From Inia geoffrensis (lineage: Eukaryota > Chordata > Mammalia > Artiodactyla > Iniidae), in NCBI GenBank assembly GCA_036417435.1, contig CM070904.1, positions 46,569,908-46,633,907 of the forward strand: 64,000 nt of DNA, written 5' to 3'. The notes under the pieces were generated by a model. The model worked only from the letters and a program-made list of their open reading frames with translations. It ran no database searches and had not been told where the DNA came from. The position numbers were made by a program, and so were the translations under genes. Positions 1 through 11,066 of the stretch are shown one piece after another (the stretch's first letter is position 1; each line of letters begins with the position of its first letter).

Positions 1-2132
1 ATTCATTCTTTTCATCTGTATCTCAGCACAGTTGTGTCTGCCGAATGCTTCCTCAGTGCTAGCAGACTGGCTGGCATCCAATCTGGACAAATTGCTGATC
101 ACTTAACATTAAATAGGGCTTCTAAGGAATATTGGACAAATAGCTCAAGGAGCCAGATTCAACATCTAAAGATTGGTTGACAGTTCTTAAGTATACTTTG
201 TTTAGGGAGTGCTGCTACTTTAGAGAACTTCAAGTTGGCCTGGAACTTGGTGTATAGTATCCTAAACGTAGGCCTAAAGCTATACACAGTTTTGTAAATT
301 ACTAGAGGCAAGACCATCTAGGTCCTAGATGACCAGTATACTCAACTGTAATTTATAGATTACTATCCCTTCAAACTATGTGATTAACATAAAAGAGGGA
401 TAAATAATTAGAATAATTACTATGGTACCATATATAAACCCACATACAAAATACATAGCAATCTTCTGCTTACCCTAATACTTCTTTCTGCTCCTGTGAG
501 CCTCCTGGAATAACTGATTCCTAGTGCCTGGAACATGGTGAGATATTTCCAAGTATGATGACAAGGAATAATAAAGTAATTAAATGTACCTCATGGAAAC
601 TTTGCTTCCCAGCATGGGACTTAAAATAATGCAGTGCTTCCAGTGTAGGAAGCCTGATTGGAGTTTTCTATTCCAGGGCAAAAGTTGGCCTTAGTCTCTG
701 AGATAACTGGAGGGGAGTATGGTATCCAGTCCCCCAAAAAGAGGAACAGGAGTATCTTGAAATGTGAGCTCATAAGGATATAAGCCTCAGTAAGATTAAG
801 GTTGTCCTGTTAGTCTTTGCAGTCCCACTGTGAGCAGAGCAGCTGGTATTTAGGGGAAGGGGATGTTACTATTTAAAAATGTGTTGAAAGAATTGAATGG
901 TTGTGCAGCAAGTATGAAAGAAACAATGGAGAGAAGTGAACACCTGATCACAAAAGTGGGAATAGTGCATGATGGTTGCACATGTATATAATTACATGTA
1001 GAAATGTGTATGCCGATACATAGATAAGTAAAAATATGCACTGTAGAAATAAATATAATAGGTAAAAGTACACGGTAGAAGGATTATTAGCTTCTTCAAA
1101 TGACCAGGAAGGCAACTTGGACGTCGAAAGATAATATAAAAGAAGATACCTAACCTGATATTTACCTCTTCCTCTTTCCTTTTTCTGGACCTCTGTGTGG
1201 ACATGCTTGGAAACTCTGTTGCGTTGACCAAAGGCCGTGAAAATTGGTTCAGCCTGTTTCATGGCAATGATGTCCATTTGTAGAATCCTATCATGAGAAA
1301 TCCAGCCCCTGGCCTCAATCTCAGGTATCCTGAAAAGATCCAGCATATAGAGAAACTTTACTTATACATTCAAGGAGAGAGAATTTTAAGGTATGTAATT
1401 CAAGCCAGCTTATGTTGATTTCCCCTGCAAGACTGTTAGGTTTCTACTTTCACATTTCCCTTCTCTTTTTAAAGAAATGGCCATCAATAATATATCTCTG
1501 GGTACTAAATATCCACCTAGTGGTCTTTTAGTGAATATTTTTATGGGAAAAAGGCAATATTCTTAGCTGAGAATGTATGCATCAGTTTTTATCATGGGTT
1601 GAGAGATTTTGTAGCTGTTTGGTAGATAGATTCAGGCTTTTGGTAACTTATTTTATTTTCATCATAAGAAAGCTTAAATAAAATGGTAAATTTTATCTAT
1701 GGTTACATAACAAAATTTCTCAATATACATTCCTAAAAGGGACCTCCTCTGTGATGCTAATTGCTCTTAACAACATTTTTCTTCCAAACATTTGTAGAAA
1801 CTAGTGATGCCCAGATTTAAATACTAAATGTATTATATGGATTTTAGGGGGTAGACAAATAAGACTTCCTGGAAGTAAGGAGAAGAGATGGTATACATTA
1901 GGACAAAAGGTGGGAAAAACAAATGAATAGATGTATCTAAGTACAGAAGAGGCACCACTGAACATCATGATTCTAAAAGTTATCTAAGAGAGCTTCCTCA
2001 GATTCTTCTAGGCTTGTGGAGAACATGCTGAAAGAAAAGAAATTCTCTGGAAATGTAGCTATGTGAAAAATACTATGCTATGATTATCATAAATCATCAT
2101 TATATTCATCATTATTTATTAAGAGATGTCTT
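1..2132. other. Intronic sequence, no feature recognised
   Basis: This is AT-rich single-copy-looking intron upstream of the L1. Open frames of 63-132 codons on the minus strand (850-1346) overlap each other in different frames, have no recognisable domain and look like chance. I see no exon with both splice sites in a PH-compatible frame. Confidence 0.6.
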
Positions 2133-2147
2133 CATCCAATGTATTTT
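2133..2147. repeat. Target-site duplication of the full-length L1, left copy
   Basis: The sequence is CATCCAATGTATTTT. It matches the right copy at 9511-9525 (CATCCAGTGTATTTT) with one mismatch, and it is followed at once by the T-rich run that is the L1 poly(A) tail read on the opposite strand. Confidence 0.8.
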
Positions 2148-2293
2148 TTTATTTCTATTTTAAAATTTATTTTATTTTTCTACATCTTTATTGGAGTATA
2201 ATTGCTTTACAATGATGTGTTACTTTCTGCTTTATAACAAAGTGAATCAGTTATACATATACATATGTTCCCATATCTCTTCCCTCTTGCATC

Positions 2294-2325
2294 TCCCTCC
2301 CTCCCACCCTCCCTATCCCACCCCT
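2294..2325 (-). other. Guanine-rich tract in L1 3' UTR (possible G-quadruplex)
   Basis: On the + strand there are repeated C-runs of three or four (CCCTCCCTCCCACCCTCCC and more). On the L1 sense strand this is a guanine-rich tract with at least four G3 runs and short loops. Such tracts are a known feature of mammalian L1 3' UTRs. The same block is seen in the + strand L1 end at 63416-63449. Confidence 0.6.
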
Positions 2326-2792
2326 CTAGGTGGTCACAAAGCACCGAGCTGATCTCCCTGTGCTATGGGGCTGCTTCCCACTAGCTAGCTATTTCACGTT
2401 TGGTAGTGTATATATGTCCATGCGACTCTCTCGCTTTGTCACAGCTTACCCTTCCCCCTCCCCATATCCTCAAGTCCATTCTCTAGCAGGTCTGTGTCTT
2501 TATTCCTGTCTTACCCCTAGGTTCTTCATGACATTTTTTTTTTCTTAAATTCCATATATATGTGTTAGCATATGGTATTTGTCTTTCTCTTTCTGACTTG
2601 CTTCATTCTGTATGACAGACTCTAGGTCCATCCACCTCATTACAAATAGCTCAATTTCGTATCTTTTAAGGCTGAGTAATATTCCTTTGTATATATGTGC
2701 CACACCTTCTTTATCCATTCATCCAATGATGGACACTTAGGTTGTTTCCATCTCCTGGCTATTGCAAATAGAGCTGCAGTGAACATTTTGGT

Positions 2793-2806
2793 ACATGACT
2801 CTTTTT
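2793..2806. repeat. Target-site duplication of nested SINE, left copy
   Basis: ACATGACTCTTTTT is repeated exactly at 3019-3032. The two copies flank the SINE inside the L1 3' region, showing that the SINE landed after the L1. Confidence 0.85.
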
Positions 2807-3018
2807 TTTTTTTTTTTTTTTTTTTGTGGTATGCGGGCCTCTCACTGCTGTGGCCTCCCCTGTTGCGGAACACAGGCTCCGGACGCACAGGCCCAGTGGC
2901 CATGGCCCATGGGCCCAGCCACTCTGTGGCATGCGTGATCCTCCCGGACCGGGGCATGAACCCGCGTCCCCTGCATCGGCAGGTGGACTCCCAACCACTG
3001 CACCAACAGGGAAGCCCC
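2807..3018 (-). mobile_element. CHR-type SINE nested in the L1
   Basis: This is a tRNA-derived cetartiodactyl SINE in reverse orientation. The + strand shows a T-run (its poly(A)), a GC-rich body and then the complement of the typical head (GGGCTTCCCTGTTGGTGCAG at the minus-strand 5' end, 3018-2999). Exact 14-bp duplications flank it. Several overlapping open frames between 2640 and 3282 on both strands come from this GC-rich insert joined to L1 sequence and are not genes. Confidence 0.88.
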
Positions 3019-6000
3019 ACATGACTCTTTTTGAATTATGGTTTTCTCAGGATATATGCCCAGTAGTGGGATTGCTGGGGCATATGGTAGTTCTATTTGT
3101 AGTTTTTTAAGGAACCTCCATACTGTTCTCCATAGTGGGTGTACCAATTCACATTCCCACCAGCAGTGCAAGAGTGTTCGCTTTTCTCCACACCCTCTCC
3201 AACATTTATTGTTCCTAGATTTTTTGATGATGGCCACTCTGACTGGTGTGAGGTGATATCTGATTGTAGTTTTGATTTGCATTTCTCTAATGATTAATGA
3301 TGTTGAGCATTCTTTTCATGTGCTTGTTGGCAGTCTGTATATCTTCTTTGGAGAAATGTCTGTTTAGGTCTTCTGCCCATTTTTGGATGGGGTTGTTTGT
3401 TTTTTTTGTTATTGAGCTGCATGAGCTGCTTGTAAATTTTGGAAATTAATCCTTTGTGAGTTGCTTCATTTGAAAATATTTTCTCCCATTCTGAGGGTTG
3501 TCTTTTGGTCTTGTTTACAGTTTCCTTTGCTGTGCAAAAGCTTTGAAGTTTTGTTAGGTCCCATTTGTTTATTTTTGTTTTTATTTCCATTGCTCTAGGA
3601 GGTGGGTCAAAAAGGATCTTGCTGTGATTTATGTCATAGAGTGTTCCGCCTATGTTTTACTCTAAGAGTTTGATAGTTTCTGGCCTTACATTTAGGTCTT
3701 TATGCCATTTTGAGCTTATTTTTGTGTATGGTGTTAGGGAGGGATCTAAGCTCATACTTTTACATGTAGCTGTCCAGTTTTCCCAGCACCACTTATTGAA
3801 GAGGCTATCCTTTCTCCACTGTACATTCCTGCCTCCTTTATCAAACATAAGGTGACCATATGTGCATGGGTTTATCTCTGGGCTTTCTATCCTATTCCAT
3901 TGATCTTTCTCTTTTTGTGCCAATACCATACTGTCTTGATTACTGTAGCTTTGTAGTATAGTCTGAAGTCAGGGAGCCTGATTCCTCCAGCTCCATTTTT
4001 CGTTCTCAAGATTGGTTTGACTATTCGGGATCTTTTGTGTTTCCATACAAATTGTGAAATTTTTTGTTCTGGTTCTGTGAAAACTGCCAGTGGTAGTTTG
4101 ATAGGGATTGCATTGAATCTGTAGATTGCTTTGGGTAGTAGAGTCATTTTCACAATGTTGATTCATCCAATCCAAGAACATGGTATATCTCTCCATCTAT
4201 TTGTATCATGTTTAATTTCTTTCATCAGTGTCTTATAATTTTCTGCATACAGGTCTTTTGTCTCCTTAGGTAGGTTTATTCCTAGATATTTTATTCTTTT
4301 TGTTGCAATGGTAAATGGGAGTGTTTTCTTGATTTCACTTTCAGATTCTTCATCATTAGTGTATAGGAATGCCAGAGATTTCTGTGCATTAATTTTGTAT
4401 CCTGCTACTTTACCAAATTCATTGATTAGCTCTAGTAGTTTTCTGGTAGCATCTTTAGGATTCTCTATGTATAGGATCATGTCATCTGCAAACAGTGACA
4501 GCTTTACTTCTTTTCCGATTTGGATTCCTTTTATTTCCTTTTCTTCTCTGATTGCTGTGGCTAAAGCCTCCAAAACTATGTTGAATAAGAGTGGTGAGAG
4601 TGGGCAACCTCGTCTTGTTCCTGATCTTAGTGGAAATGCTTTCAATTTTTCACTATTGAGGACAATGTTGGCTGTGGGTTTGTCATATATGGCCTTTATT
4701 ATGTTGAGGAAAGTTCCCTCTATGCCTATTTTCTGCAGGATTTTTATCATAAACGGGTGTTGAATTTTGTTGAAAGCTTTCTCTGCATCTATTGAGATGA
4801 TCATATGGTTTTTCTCCTTCAATTTGTTAATATGGTGTATCATGTTGATTGATTTGCGTATATTGAAGAATCCTTGCATTCCTGGAATAAACCCCACTTG
4901 ATCATGGTGTATGATCCTTTTAATGTGCTGCTGGATTCTGTTTGCTAGTATTTTGTTGAGAATTTTTGCATCTATGTTCATCAGTGTTATTGGCCTGTAG
5001 TTTTCTTTCTTTGCGACATCCTTGTCTGGTTTTGGTATCAGGGTGATGGTGGCCTCGTAGAATGAGTTTGGGAGTGTTCCTCCCTCTGTTATATTTTGGA
5101 AGAGTTTGAGAAGGATAGGTGTTAGCTCTTCTCTAAATGTTTGATAGAATTCGCCTGGGAAGCCATCTGGTCCTGGGCTTTTGTTTGTTGGAAGATTTTT
5201 AATCACAGTTTCAATTTCAGTGTTTGTGATTGGTCTGTTTATATTTTCTATTTCTTCCTGGTTCAGTCTTGGAAGGTTGTGCATTTCTAAGAATTTGTCC
5301 ATTTCTTCCAGGTTGTCCATTTTATTGGCATAGAGTTGCTTGTAGTAACCTCTCATGATCTTTTGTATTTCTGCAGTGTCAATTGTTCCTTCTCCTTTTT
5401 CATTTCTATTTCTATTGATTTGAGTCTTCTCCCTTTTTTTCTTGATGAGTCTGGCTAATGGTTTATCTATTTTGTTTATCTTCTCAGAGAACCAGCTTTT
5501 AGTTTTATTGATCTTTGCTATCATTTCCTTCATTTCTTTTTCATTTATTTCTGATCTGATCTTTATGATTTCTTTCCTTCCTCTAACTTTGGGGGTTTTT
5601 TGTTCTTCTTTCTCTAATTGCTTTAGGTGCAAGGTTAGGTTGTTTATTCGAGATGTTTCTTGTTTCTTAAGGTAGGATTGTATTGCTATAAACTTCCCTC
5701 TTAGAACTGCTTTTGCTGCATCCCATAGGTTTTGGGTCGTCGTGTCTCCATTGTCATTTGTTTCTAGGTATTTTTTAATTTCCTCTTTGATTTCTTCAGT
5801 GATCACTTCATTATTAAGTAGTGTATTGTTTAGCCTCCATCTGTTTGTATTTTTTACAGATCTTTTCCTGTAATTGATACCTAGTCTCATAGCATTGTGA
5901 TCGGAAAAGATACTTGATACAATTTCAAATTTCTTAAATTTACCAAGGCTTGATTTGTGACCCAAGATATGATCTATCCTGGAGAATGTTCCATGAGCAC

Positions 6001-6637
6001 TTGAGAAAAATGTGTATTCTGTTGTTTTTGGATGGAATGTCCTATAAATATCAATTAAGTCCATCTTGTTTAATGTATCATTTAAAGCTTGTGTTTCCTT
6101 ATTTATTTTCATTTTGGATGATCTGTCCATTGGTAAAAGTGGGGTGTTAAAGTCCCCTACTATGAATGTTTTACTGTCGATTTCCCCTTTTATGGCTGTT
6201 AGTATTTGCCTTATGTATTGAAGTGCTCCTGTGTTGGGTGCATAAATATTTACAGTTGTTCTATCTTCTTGGATCAATCCCTTAAATATTATGTAGTGTC
6301 CTTCTTTGTCTCTTATAATAGTCTTTATTTTAAAGTCTATTTTGTCTGACATGAGAATTGCTACTCCAGCTTTCTGTTGATTTCCATTTGCATGGAATAT
6401 CTTTTTCCATCACCTTACTTTCAGTCTGTATGTGCTCTAGGTCTGAAGTGGGTTTCTTGTAGACAGCATATAAATGGGTCTTGTTTTTGTATCCATTCAG
6501 CCAGTCTGTGTCTTTTGGTGGGAGCATTTAATCCATTTACATTTAAGGTAATTATCGATATGTATGTTCCTGTTCCCATTTTCTTAATTGTTTCGGGTTT
6601 GTTATTGTAGGTCTTTTCCTTCTCTTGTGTTTCTTGC

Positions 6638-7520
6638 CTAGAGAAGTTCCTTTAGCATTTGTTGTAAAGCTGGTTTGGTGGTGCTGAACTCTCTCAGCTT
6701 TTGCTTGTCTCTAAAGGATTTAATTTCTCCATCAAATCTGAATGAGATCCTTGCTGGGTAATCTTGGTTGCAGGTTTTTCTCCTTCATCAGTTTAAATAT
6801 GACCTGCCAGTCCCTTCTGGCTTGCCGAGTTTCTGCTGAAAGATCAGCTATTAACCTTATGGGGATTCCCTTGTGTGTTTTTTTTCCCTTGCTGCTTTTA
6901 TTATGTTTTCTTTGTATTTAATTTTTCACAGTTTGATTAATATGTGTCTTGGCGTGTTTCTCCTTGGATTTATCCTGTATGGGACTCCCTGTGCTTCCTG
7001 GACTTGATTAACTATTTCCTTTCCCATATTAGGGAAGTTTTCAACTATAATCTCTTCAAATATTTTCTCAGTCCCTTTCTTTTTCTCTTCTTCTTCTGGA
7101 ACCCCTATAATTCAAATGTTGTTGCGTTTAATGTTTTCCCAGAGGTCTCTGAGACTGTCCTCAGTTCTTTTCATTCTTTTTTCTTTAATCTGCTCTGCAG
7201 GAGTTATTTCCACTATTTTATCTTCCAGGTCACTTATCCGTTCTTCTGCCTCAGTTATTCTGCTATTGATCCCATCTAGAGTATTTTTAATTTCATTTAT
7301 TGTGTTGTTCATCATTGCTTGTTTCATCTTTAGTTCTTCTAGGTTCTTGTTAAATGTTTTTTGCATTTTCTATATTCTATTTCCAAGATTTTTGGATCAT
7401 CTTTACTATCAATATTCTGAATTCTTTTTCAGGTAGACTATCTATTTCCTTTTCATTTGTTAGGTCTGGTGGGTTTTTATCTTGCTCCTTCATCTGCTGT
7501 GTGTTCTTCTGTCTTCTCAT
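6638..7520 (-). pseudogene. L1 ORF1 remnant (RNA-binding protein), broken
   Basis: ORF1p is the trimeric nucleic-acid chaperone that coats L1 RNA. A likely start codon at 7520 opens MRRQKNTQQMKEQDKNPPDL, but the frame meets a stop after about 47 codons. A second open piece (7366-7112, 84 codons) has the expected coiled-coil character: NTINEIKNTLDGINSRITEA, then EERISDLEDKIVEI. The C-terminal end is recognisable as FSTTKPALQQMLKELL before the TAG at 6638-6640. The total span of 883 bp is near the size usual for mammalian ORF1, and the mixed frames show it is dead. Confidence 0.82.
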
Positions 7521-8029
7521 TTTGCTTATTTTACTGTGTTTGGGGTCTCCTTTTTGTAGGCTGCAGGTTCGTAGTTCCCGTTGTTTTTGGTGTCTGTCCC
7601 CAGTGGCTAAAGTTGGTTCAGTGGGTTGTGTAGGCTTCCTGGTGGAGGGGACTAGTGCCTGTGTTCTGGTGGATGAGGCTGGATCTTGTCTTTCTGGTGG
7701 GCAGGTCCACGTCTGGTGGTGTGTTTTGGGGTGTCTGTGGATTTTTTATGATTTTAGGCAGCCTCTCTGCCAATGGGTGGGGTTGTGTTCCTGTTTTGCT
7801 AGTTGTTTGGCATAGGGTGTCCAGCATTGTAGCTTGCTGGTGGTTGAGTGAAGCTGGGTGCTGGTGTTGAGATGGAGATCTCTGGGAGATTTTCACCATT
7901 TGATATTATGTGGATCTGGGAGGTCTCTTGTGGACCAGTGTTCTGAAGTTGGCTCTCCCACCTCAGAGGCACAGCACTGACTCCTGGCTGCAGCATCAAG
8001 AGCCTTTCATCCACATGGCTCAGAATAAA

Positions 8030-8173
8030 AGGGAGAGAAAGTAGAAAGAAAGAAAAAAAAAAGAAAGAAAATAGGAAGGAAGGAAAGAAAGAAAGAAGAT
8101 AAAGTAAGATAAAATAAAATAAAGTTATTAAAATAAAAAATAATTATTAAGAAAAAAAATTTTTTTAAAGAAA
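8030..8173 (+). repeat. Purine-rich (GAAA/AAAT) low-complexity block in L1 5' UTR
   Basis: GAAAGAAAG-type repeats merge into AAATAA-type repeats over about 140 bp. The block lies within the L1 5' UTR and probably grew by slippage from an A/G-rich part of the element. Confidence 0.7.
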
Positions 8174-9489
8174 AACAAAAGGACGGCTAGAACCCTAGGA
8201 CAAATGGTGAAAGCAAAGCTATACGGACAAAATCTCACACAGAAGCATACACATACTCACAAAAAGAGGAAAAGGGGAAAAAATAATAAATCTTGCTCTC
8301 AAAATCCACCTCCTCAGTTTGGGATGATTCGTTGTCTATTCATGTATTCCACAGATGGAGGGTACATCAAGTTGATTGTGGAGCTTTAATCCGCTGCTTC
8401 TGAGGCTGCTGGGAGAGATTTCCCTTTCTTTTCTTTGTTCGCACAGCTCCCGGGGCTCAGCTTTGGATTTGGCCCTACCTCTGTGTGTAGGTCACCAGAG
8501 GTCATCTGTTCTTCGCTCAGACAGGACAGGGTTAAAGGAGCAGCTGCTTTGGGGACTCTGGCTCACTCAGGCCGGGGGAATGGAGGGCTATGGATGCGGG
8601 GCGAGCCTGCGATGGCAGAGGCCGGCAGGATGTTGCACCAGCCTGAGGCGCGCCGTGCTTTCTCCCGGGGAAGTTGTCCCTGGATCCCGGGACCCTGGCA
8701 GTGACAGGCTTCACAGGCTCCCGGGAGTGGAGGTGTGGAGAGTGACCTGTGCTTGCACACAGGGTTCTTGGTGGTGGCAGCAGCAGCCTTAGCGTCTCAT
8801 GCCTGTCTCTGAGGTCCACGCTGTTAGCCGCAGCTCGCGCCCGGCTCTGGAGCTCCTTTAAGCAGCGCTCTTAATCCCCTCTCCTCGGGCACCAGGAAAC
8901 AAAGAGGGAAGAAAAAGTCTCTTGCCTCTTCGGCAGCTCCAGCCTTTTCCCCGGACTCCCTCCTGGCTAGCCGTGGTGCACTAAACCCTTTCAGGCTGTG
9001 TTCACGCCGCCAACCCCAGTCCTCTCCCTGCGCTCCGATCGAAGCCGAGCCTCAGCTCCCAGCCCCGCCCGCTCCGGCGGGTGAGCAGACAAGCCTCTCG
9101 GACTGGTGAGTGCCGGTCGGCACTGTTCCTCTGTGCGGCAATCTCTCCGCTTTGCCCTCTGCACCCCTGTGGCTGCGCTCTCCTCCGCGGCTCCGAAGCT
9201 TCCCCCCTCCGCCACCCGCAGTCTCCGCCTGCGAAGGGACTTCCTAGTGTTTGGAAACCTTTCCTCCTTCACAGCTCCCTCCCACTGGTGCAGGCCCCGT
9301 CCCTATTTTTTTGTCTCTGTTTATTCTTTTTTCTTTTGCCCTTCCCAGGTATGTGGGGAGTTTCTTGCCTTTTGGGAGGTCTGAGGTCTTCTGCCAGCGT
9401 TCAGTAGGTGTTCTGTAGGAGTTGTTCCACGTATAGATGTATTTCTGATGTATTTGTGGGGAGGAAGGTGATCTCCACATCTTACTCTT

Positions 9490-9500
9490 CCGCCATCCTT
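9490..9500 (-). promoter_or_regulatory. YY1-like site near L1 transcription start
   Basis: The + strand CCGCCATCCTT (minus strand AAGGATGGCGG) holds the CCGCCAT core bound by YY1. It covers about +11 to +21 from the L1 5' end at 9510. Human L1 has a YY1 site at nearly the same place that sets the start point. The function here is inferred. Confidence 0.5.
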
Positions 9501-9510
9501 CTGATTCCTC

Positions 9511-9525
9511 CATCCAGTGTATTTT
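9511..9525. repeat. Target-site duplication of the full-length L1, right copy
   Basis: CATCCAGTGTATTTT abuts the intact L1 5' end. On the minus strand the nick context is TTTC/AAAA, an acceptable L1 endonuclease site. Confidence 0.8.
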
Positions 9526-11004
9526 GAAAGCTAAGTATTGTGCTGTATATTAGGAATATAATAATAAACAAATCAGAAAAGATCTCACCTATATCATAGT
9601 GAGTCTTGTAAATAGCCAATTCTTTGATGAAATTTTAGTGGTTTGGAACAACTCACACCCAAATATCTCTTCCTTTAACCTGTCATAATGCAGACAGATT
9701 ATTTTTGCTTGTCCAGTTTCCTATAAAAATTTAAATAAACATTTAAATAGCCATTCATTCGTCCACTCATTTGTTCAAACAATATTTATTATTGTGATCA
9801 TTGGTGCCAGCAAGTACTCTCTGTGCTGGGAACACAGGTTTGAAAGGAAGAGTCACAGCACAGGTGCAGGTACAGCCAAATAAGCCCTGTGATAGTGGTA
9901 ATGGCAGAATGAAAATGAAGATTCAGGACAGGGCATCTAAAAAGAGATTGCAGAGGAAACATGGAAGAACTCTCTAACAATAGAGAGAAATATTACATTT
10001 TAAAGTAGATTTAATATATCTGGGAATTGATGAGATGAAGATATGGTGGAAGTGAAATATTACAGTCAGGAGGAAGGCGTGTAGGGTGGCCGTGAGGGAG
10101 TGTGGTCCTTTGATATTAGGTAGATGACGCCTTAAAGCTTTCAGCATATAGCATGGGGGTGCGGGTGAAGGTTGTTGGCAATTTACCAAGATCGAAAAGA
10201 TGGAAAGATCTAGGGATGGGAGGGGTGCAGGACTGACAGGGGAAGGTAGAAATAGGGCACTAAGAAATTAAAACATCTATTACAGACTTTGCTGTGAGTC
10301 ACCACATCACAATTTGCATTGTGTATTTATTTACCCTAGAACTCCACAGAAACCTCTGTGGAATGATAAGGAATGGTTGAATCTCCTTTAAGGAATGTGC
10401 AGCTGTATTAGCAATGAAAGCCAATAAATACAAATAGGAAAGGAAGCAAACCCACATCATGGAGGAAGATAATGAGATAATGCTGCTACAGCATCTCTTG
10501 GCAACTAACTGAACGAAATGTATGGAATGTCAGTGTTTTAAATGCCCTTCCAGTTTAACCCGCCCAGTTACCTGCTTCTGTTGACTTTTTCTCACTCACT
10601 GGCATCAGCAGGTACATGAGGAAGTGGAAATGAGGAGTGGAAAGGAAGAACTTTTCCAAGGATGATTGGTAAAATTAAGGAAGGCATTAAATTTGTTTTT
10701 GTTTTACCATTTTTAATCAATTTTGTAAGCAAGTGACTTCAATGCCCAGAAGGAAAAGTAAGTAAAGGTGTATCACTATCTAACAAATCATTCACATTAC
10801 TCTTTGTTATCTTTCTTTTGGATATTTAACAGCTTGTAATGACTGATCTTGAAGGCACTTCCCATAAGCTATATATGCATTGTTGATGAAGTTCTGTGAC
10901 TGGAAACTTCCATCACTGCAGTGACTGTTGGAAAGCACAGGTTCATTCAAACTAATAATGCATAGGAGTTTGTCACAGTTTTAATATACGTATTCTTCTT
11001 GCAG
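9526..11004. other. Intron before exon 1, no gene recognised
   Basis: AT-rich intron. Around 9760-9900 there is a weak likeness to a common ancient mammalian repeat of the type 'caaatatttattgagcacc...', which I could not assign to a family. Nothing else is supported. Confidence 0.5.
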
Positions 11005-11066
11005 ATGGTTGAAAAAGAAGGTTATCTTCAAAAAGCTAAAATTGCAGATGGAGGAAAGAAACTAAG
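11005..11066 (+). CDS. ARHGAP15: ARHGAP15 exon, start of PH domain
   Basis: ARHGAP15 is a Rac GTPase-activating protein with an N-terminal PH domain, which binds membrane phosphoinositides, and a C-terminal RhoGAP domain. This 62-bp exon follows a pyrimidine-rich tract and CAG acceptor (ends 11004) and stops at a GTAATA donor. It is read in frame 0 as MVEKEGYLQKAKIADGGKKL plus the first two bases of an Arg codon. That is the first beta strand of the PH domain and the basic loop (K-x-K...GGKKLRK) that typically contacts lipid headgroups. The codon split by the intron is completed by the first base of the exon at 25183 (AG|G, Arg). The leading ATG is an internal Met here because it follows a splice acceptor directly, and the true start codon lies outside the window. 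Since 62 is not a multiple of 3, loss of this exon would shift the frame. Confidence 0.85.

Larger units (their letters stand above)
2545..6579 (-). pseudogene. L1 ORF2 remnant (endonuclease / reverse transcriptase), broken
   Basis: ORF2p makes the target-site nick (AP-like endonuclease) and copies L1 RNA by target-primed reverse transcription. The likely original ATG is at 6579, 59 bp after the ORF1 stop. Stops and a frameshift break the first 75 or so codons. From 6352 to 4163 there is a 729-residue open stretch holding the rest of the endonuclease domain (GDFN near its residue 66, SDH near 150) and most of the reverse transcriptase, with the catalytic FADD box at its residue 621 (genomic 4492-4478). 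A TGA at 4163-4165, where the family has an Arg codon, ends the stretch. The same frame then continues to about 3920, followed by frameshifts near 3920 and 3300-3400 and a TAA at 3657-3659. The C-terminal Cys-rich motif (CWRGCGEK...HCWWEC, about 3200-3150) remains. A SINE at 2807-3018 interrupts the last part. No full-length protein can be made. Confidence 0.9.
2148..9510 (-). mobile_element. Near full-length LINE-1 (L1), antisense to the host gene
   Basis: On the minus strand the order is complete: 5' end at 9510, long 5' UTR (9510-7521), ORF1 remnant (7520-6638), ORF2 remnant (6579 to about 2545), 3' UTR with a guanine-rich tract, and an A-rich tail ending at 2148. The element is flanked by a 15-bp target-site duplication with one mismatch. 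It is about 7.36 kb including a nested SINE of about 0.21 kb. ORF2 keeps clear endonuclease and reverse-transcriptase motifs, but stop codons and frameshifts in both ORFs mean it cannot encode the full proteins. The last 220 bp closely resemble the short L1 at 63366-63585, so both belong to one cetartiodactyl-type L1 lineage. The insertion is older than the nested SINE. Confidence 0.92.
7521..9510 (-). promoter_or_regulatory. L1 5' UTR / internal promoter, CpG-rich
   Basis: About 2 kb lies between the L1 5' end and ORF1. Going down the L1 sense strand it starts GGAGGAATCAGAAGGATGGC, then has a GC- and CpG-rich block (roughly 9240-8570), then an A/G-repeat block (8173-8030), then moderately G/C-balanced sequence before ORF1. 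L1 5' UTRs carry an internal pol II promoter and often an antisense promoter. Because this L1 is on the minus strand, antisense transcription would run in the same direction as the host gene. Open frames of 89-153 codons on the + strand here (7354-7815, 8376-8792, 9081-9407) follow from high GC and show no domain. Confidence 0.7.

Noticed and set aside
2640..3282. Overlapping open frames of 72-146 codons on both strands
   Set aside because: They arise from a GC-rich SINE nested in L1 ORF2 and change frame at the insertion edges.
8376..9407. Open frames of 89-138 codons on the + strand in the L1 5' UTR, which could recall the antisense ORF0 of primate L1
   Set aside because: They overlap in several frames in GC-rich DNA with few stops, and none resembles a known protein. 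Similar frames occur on the other strand.
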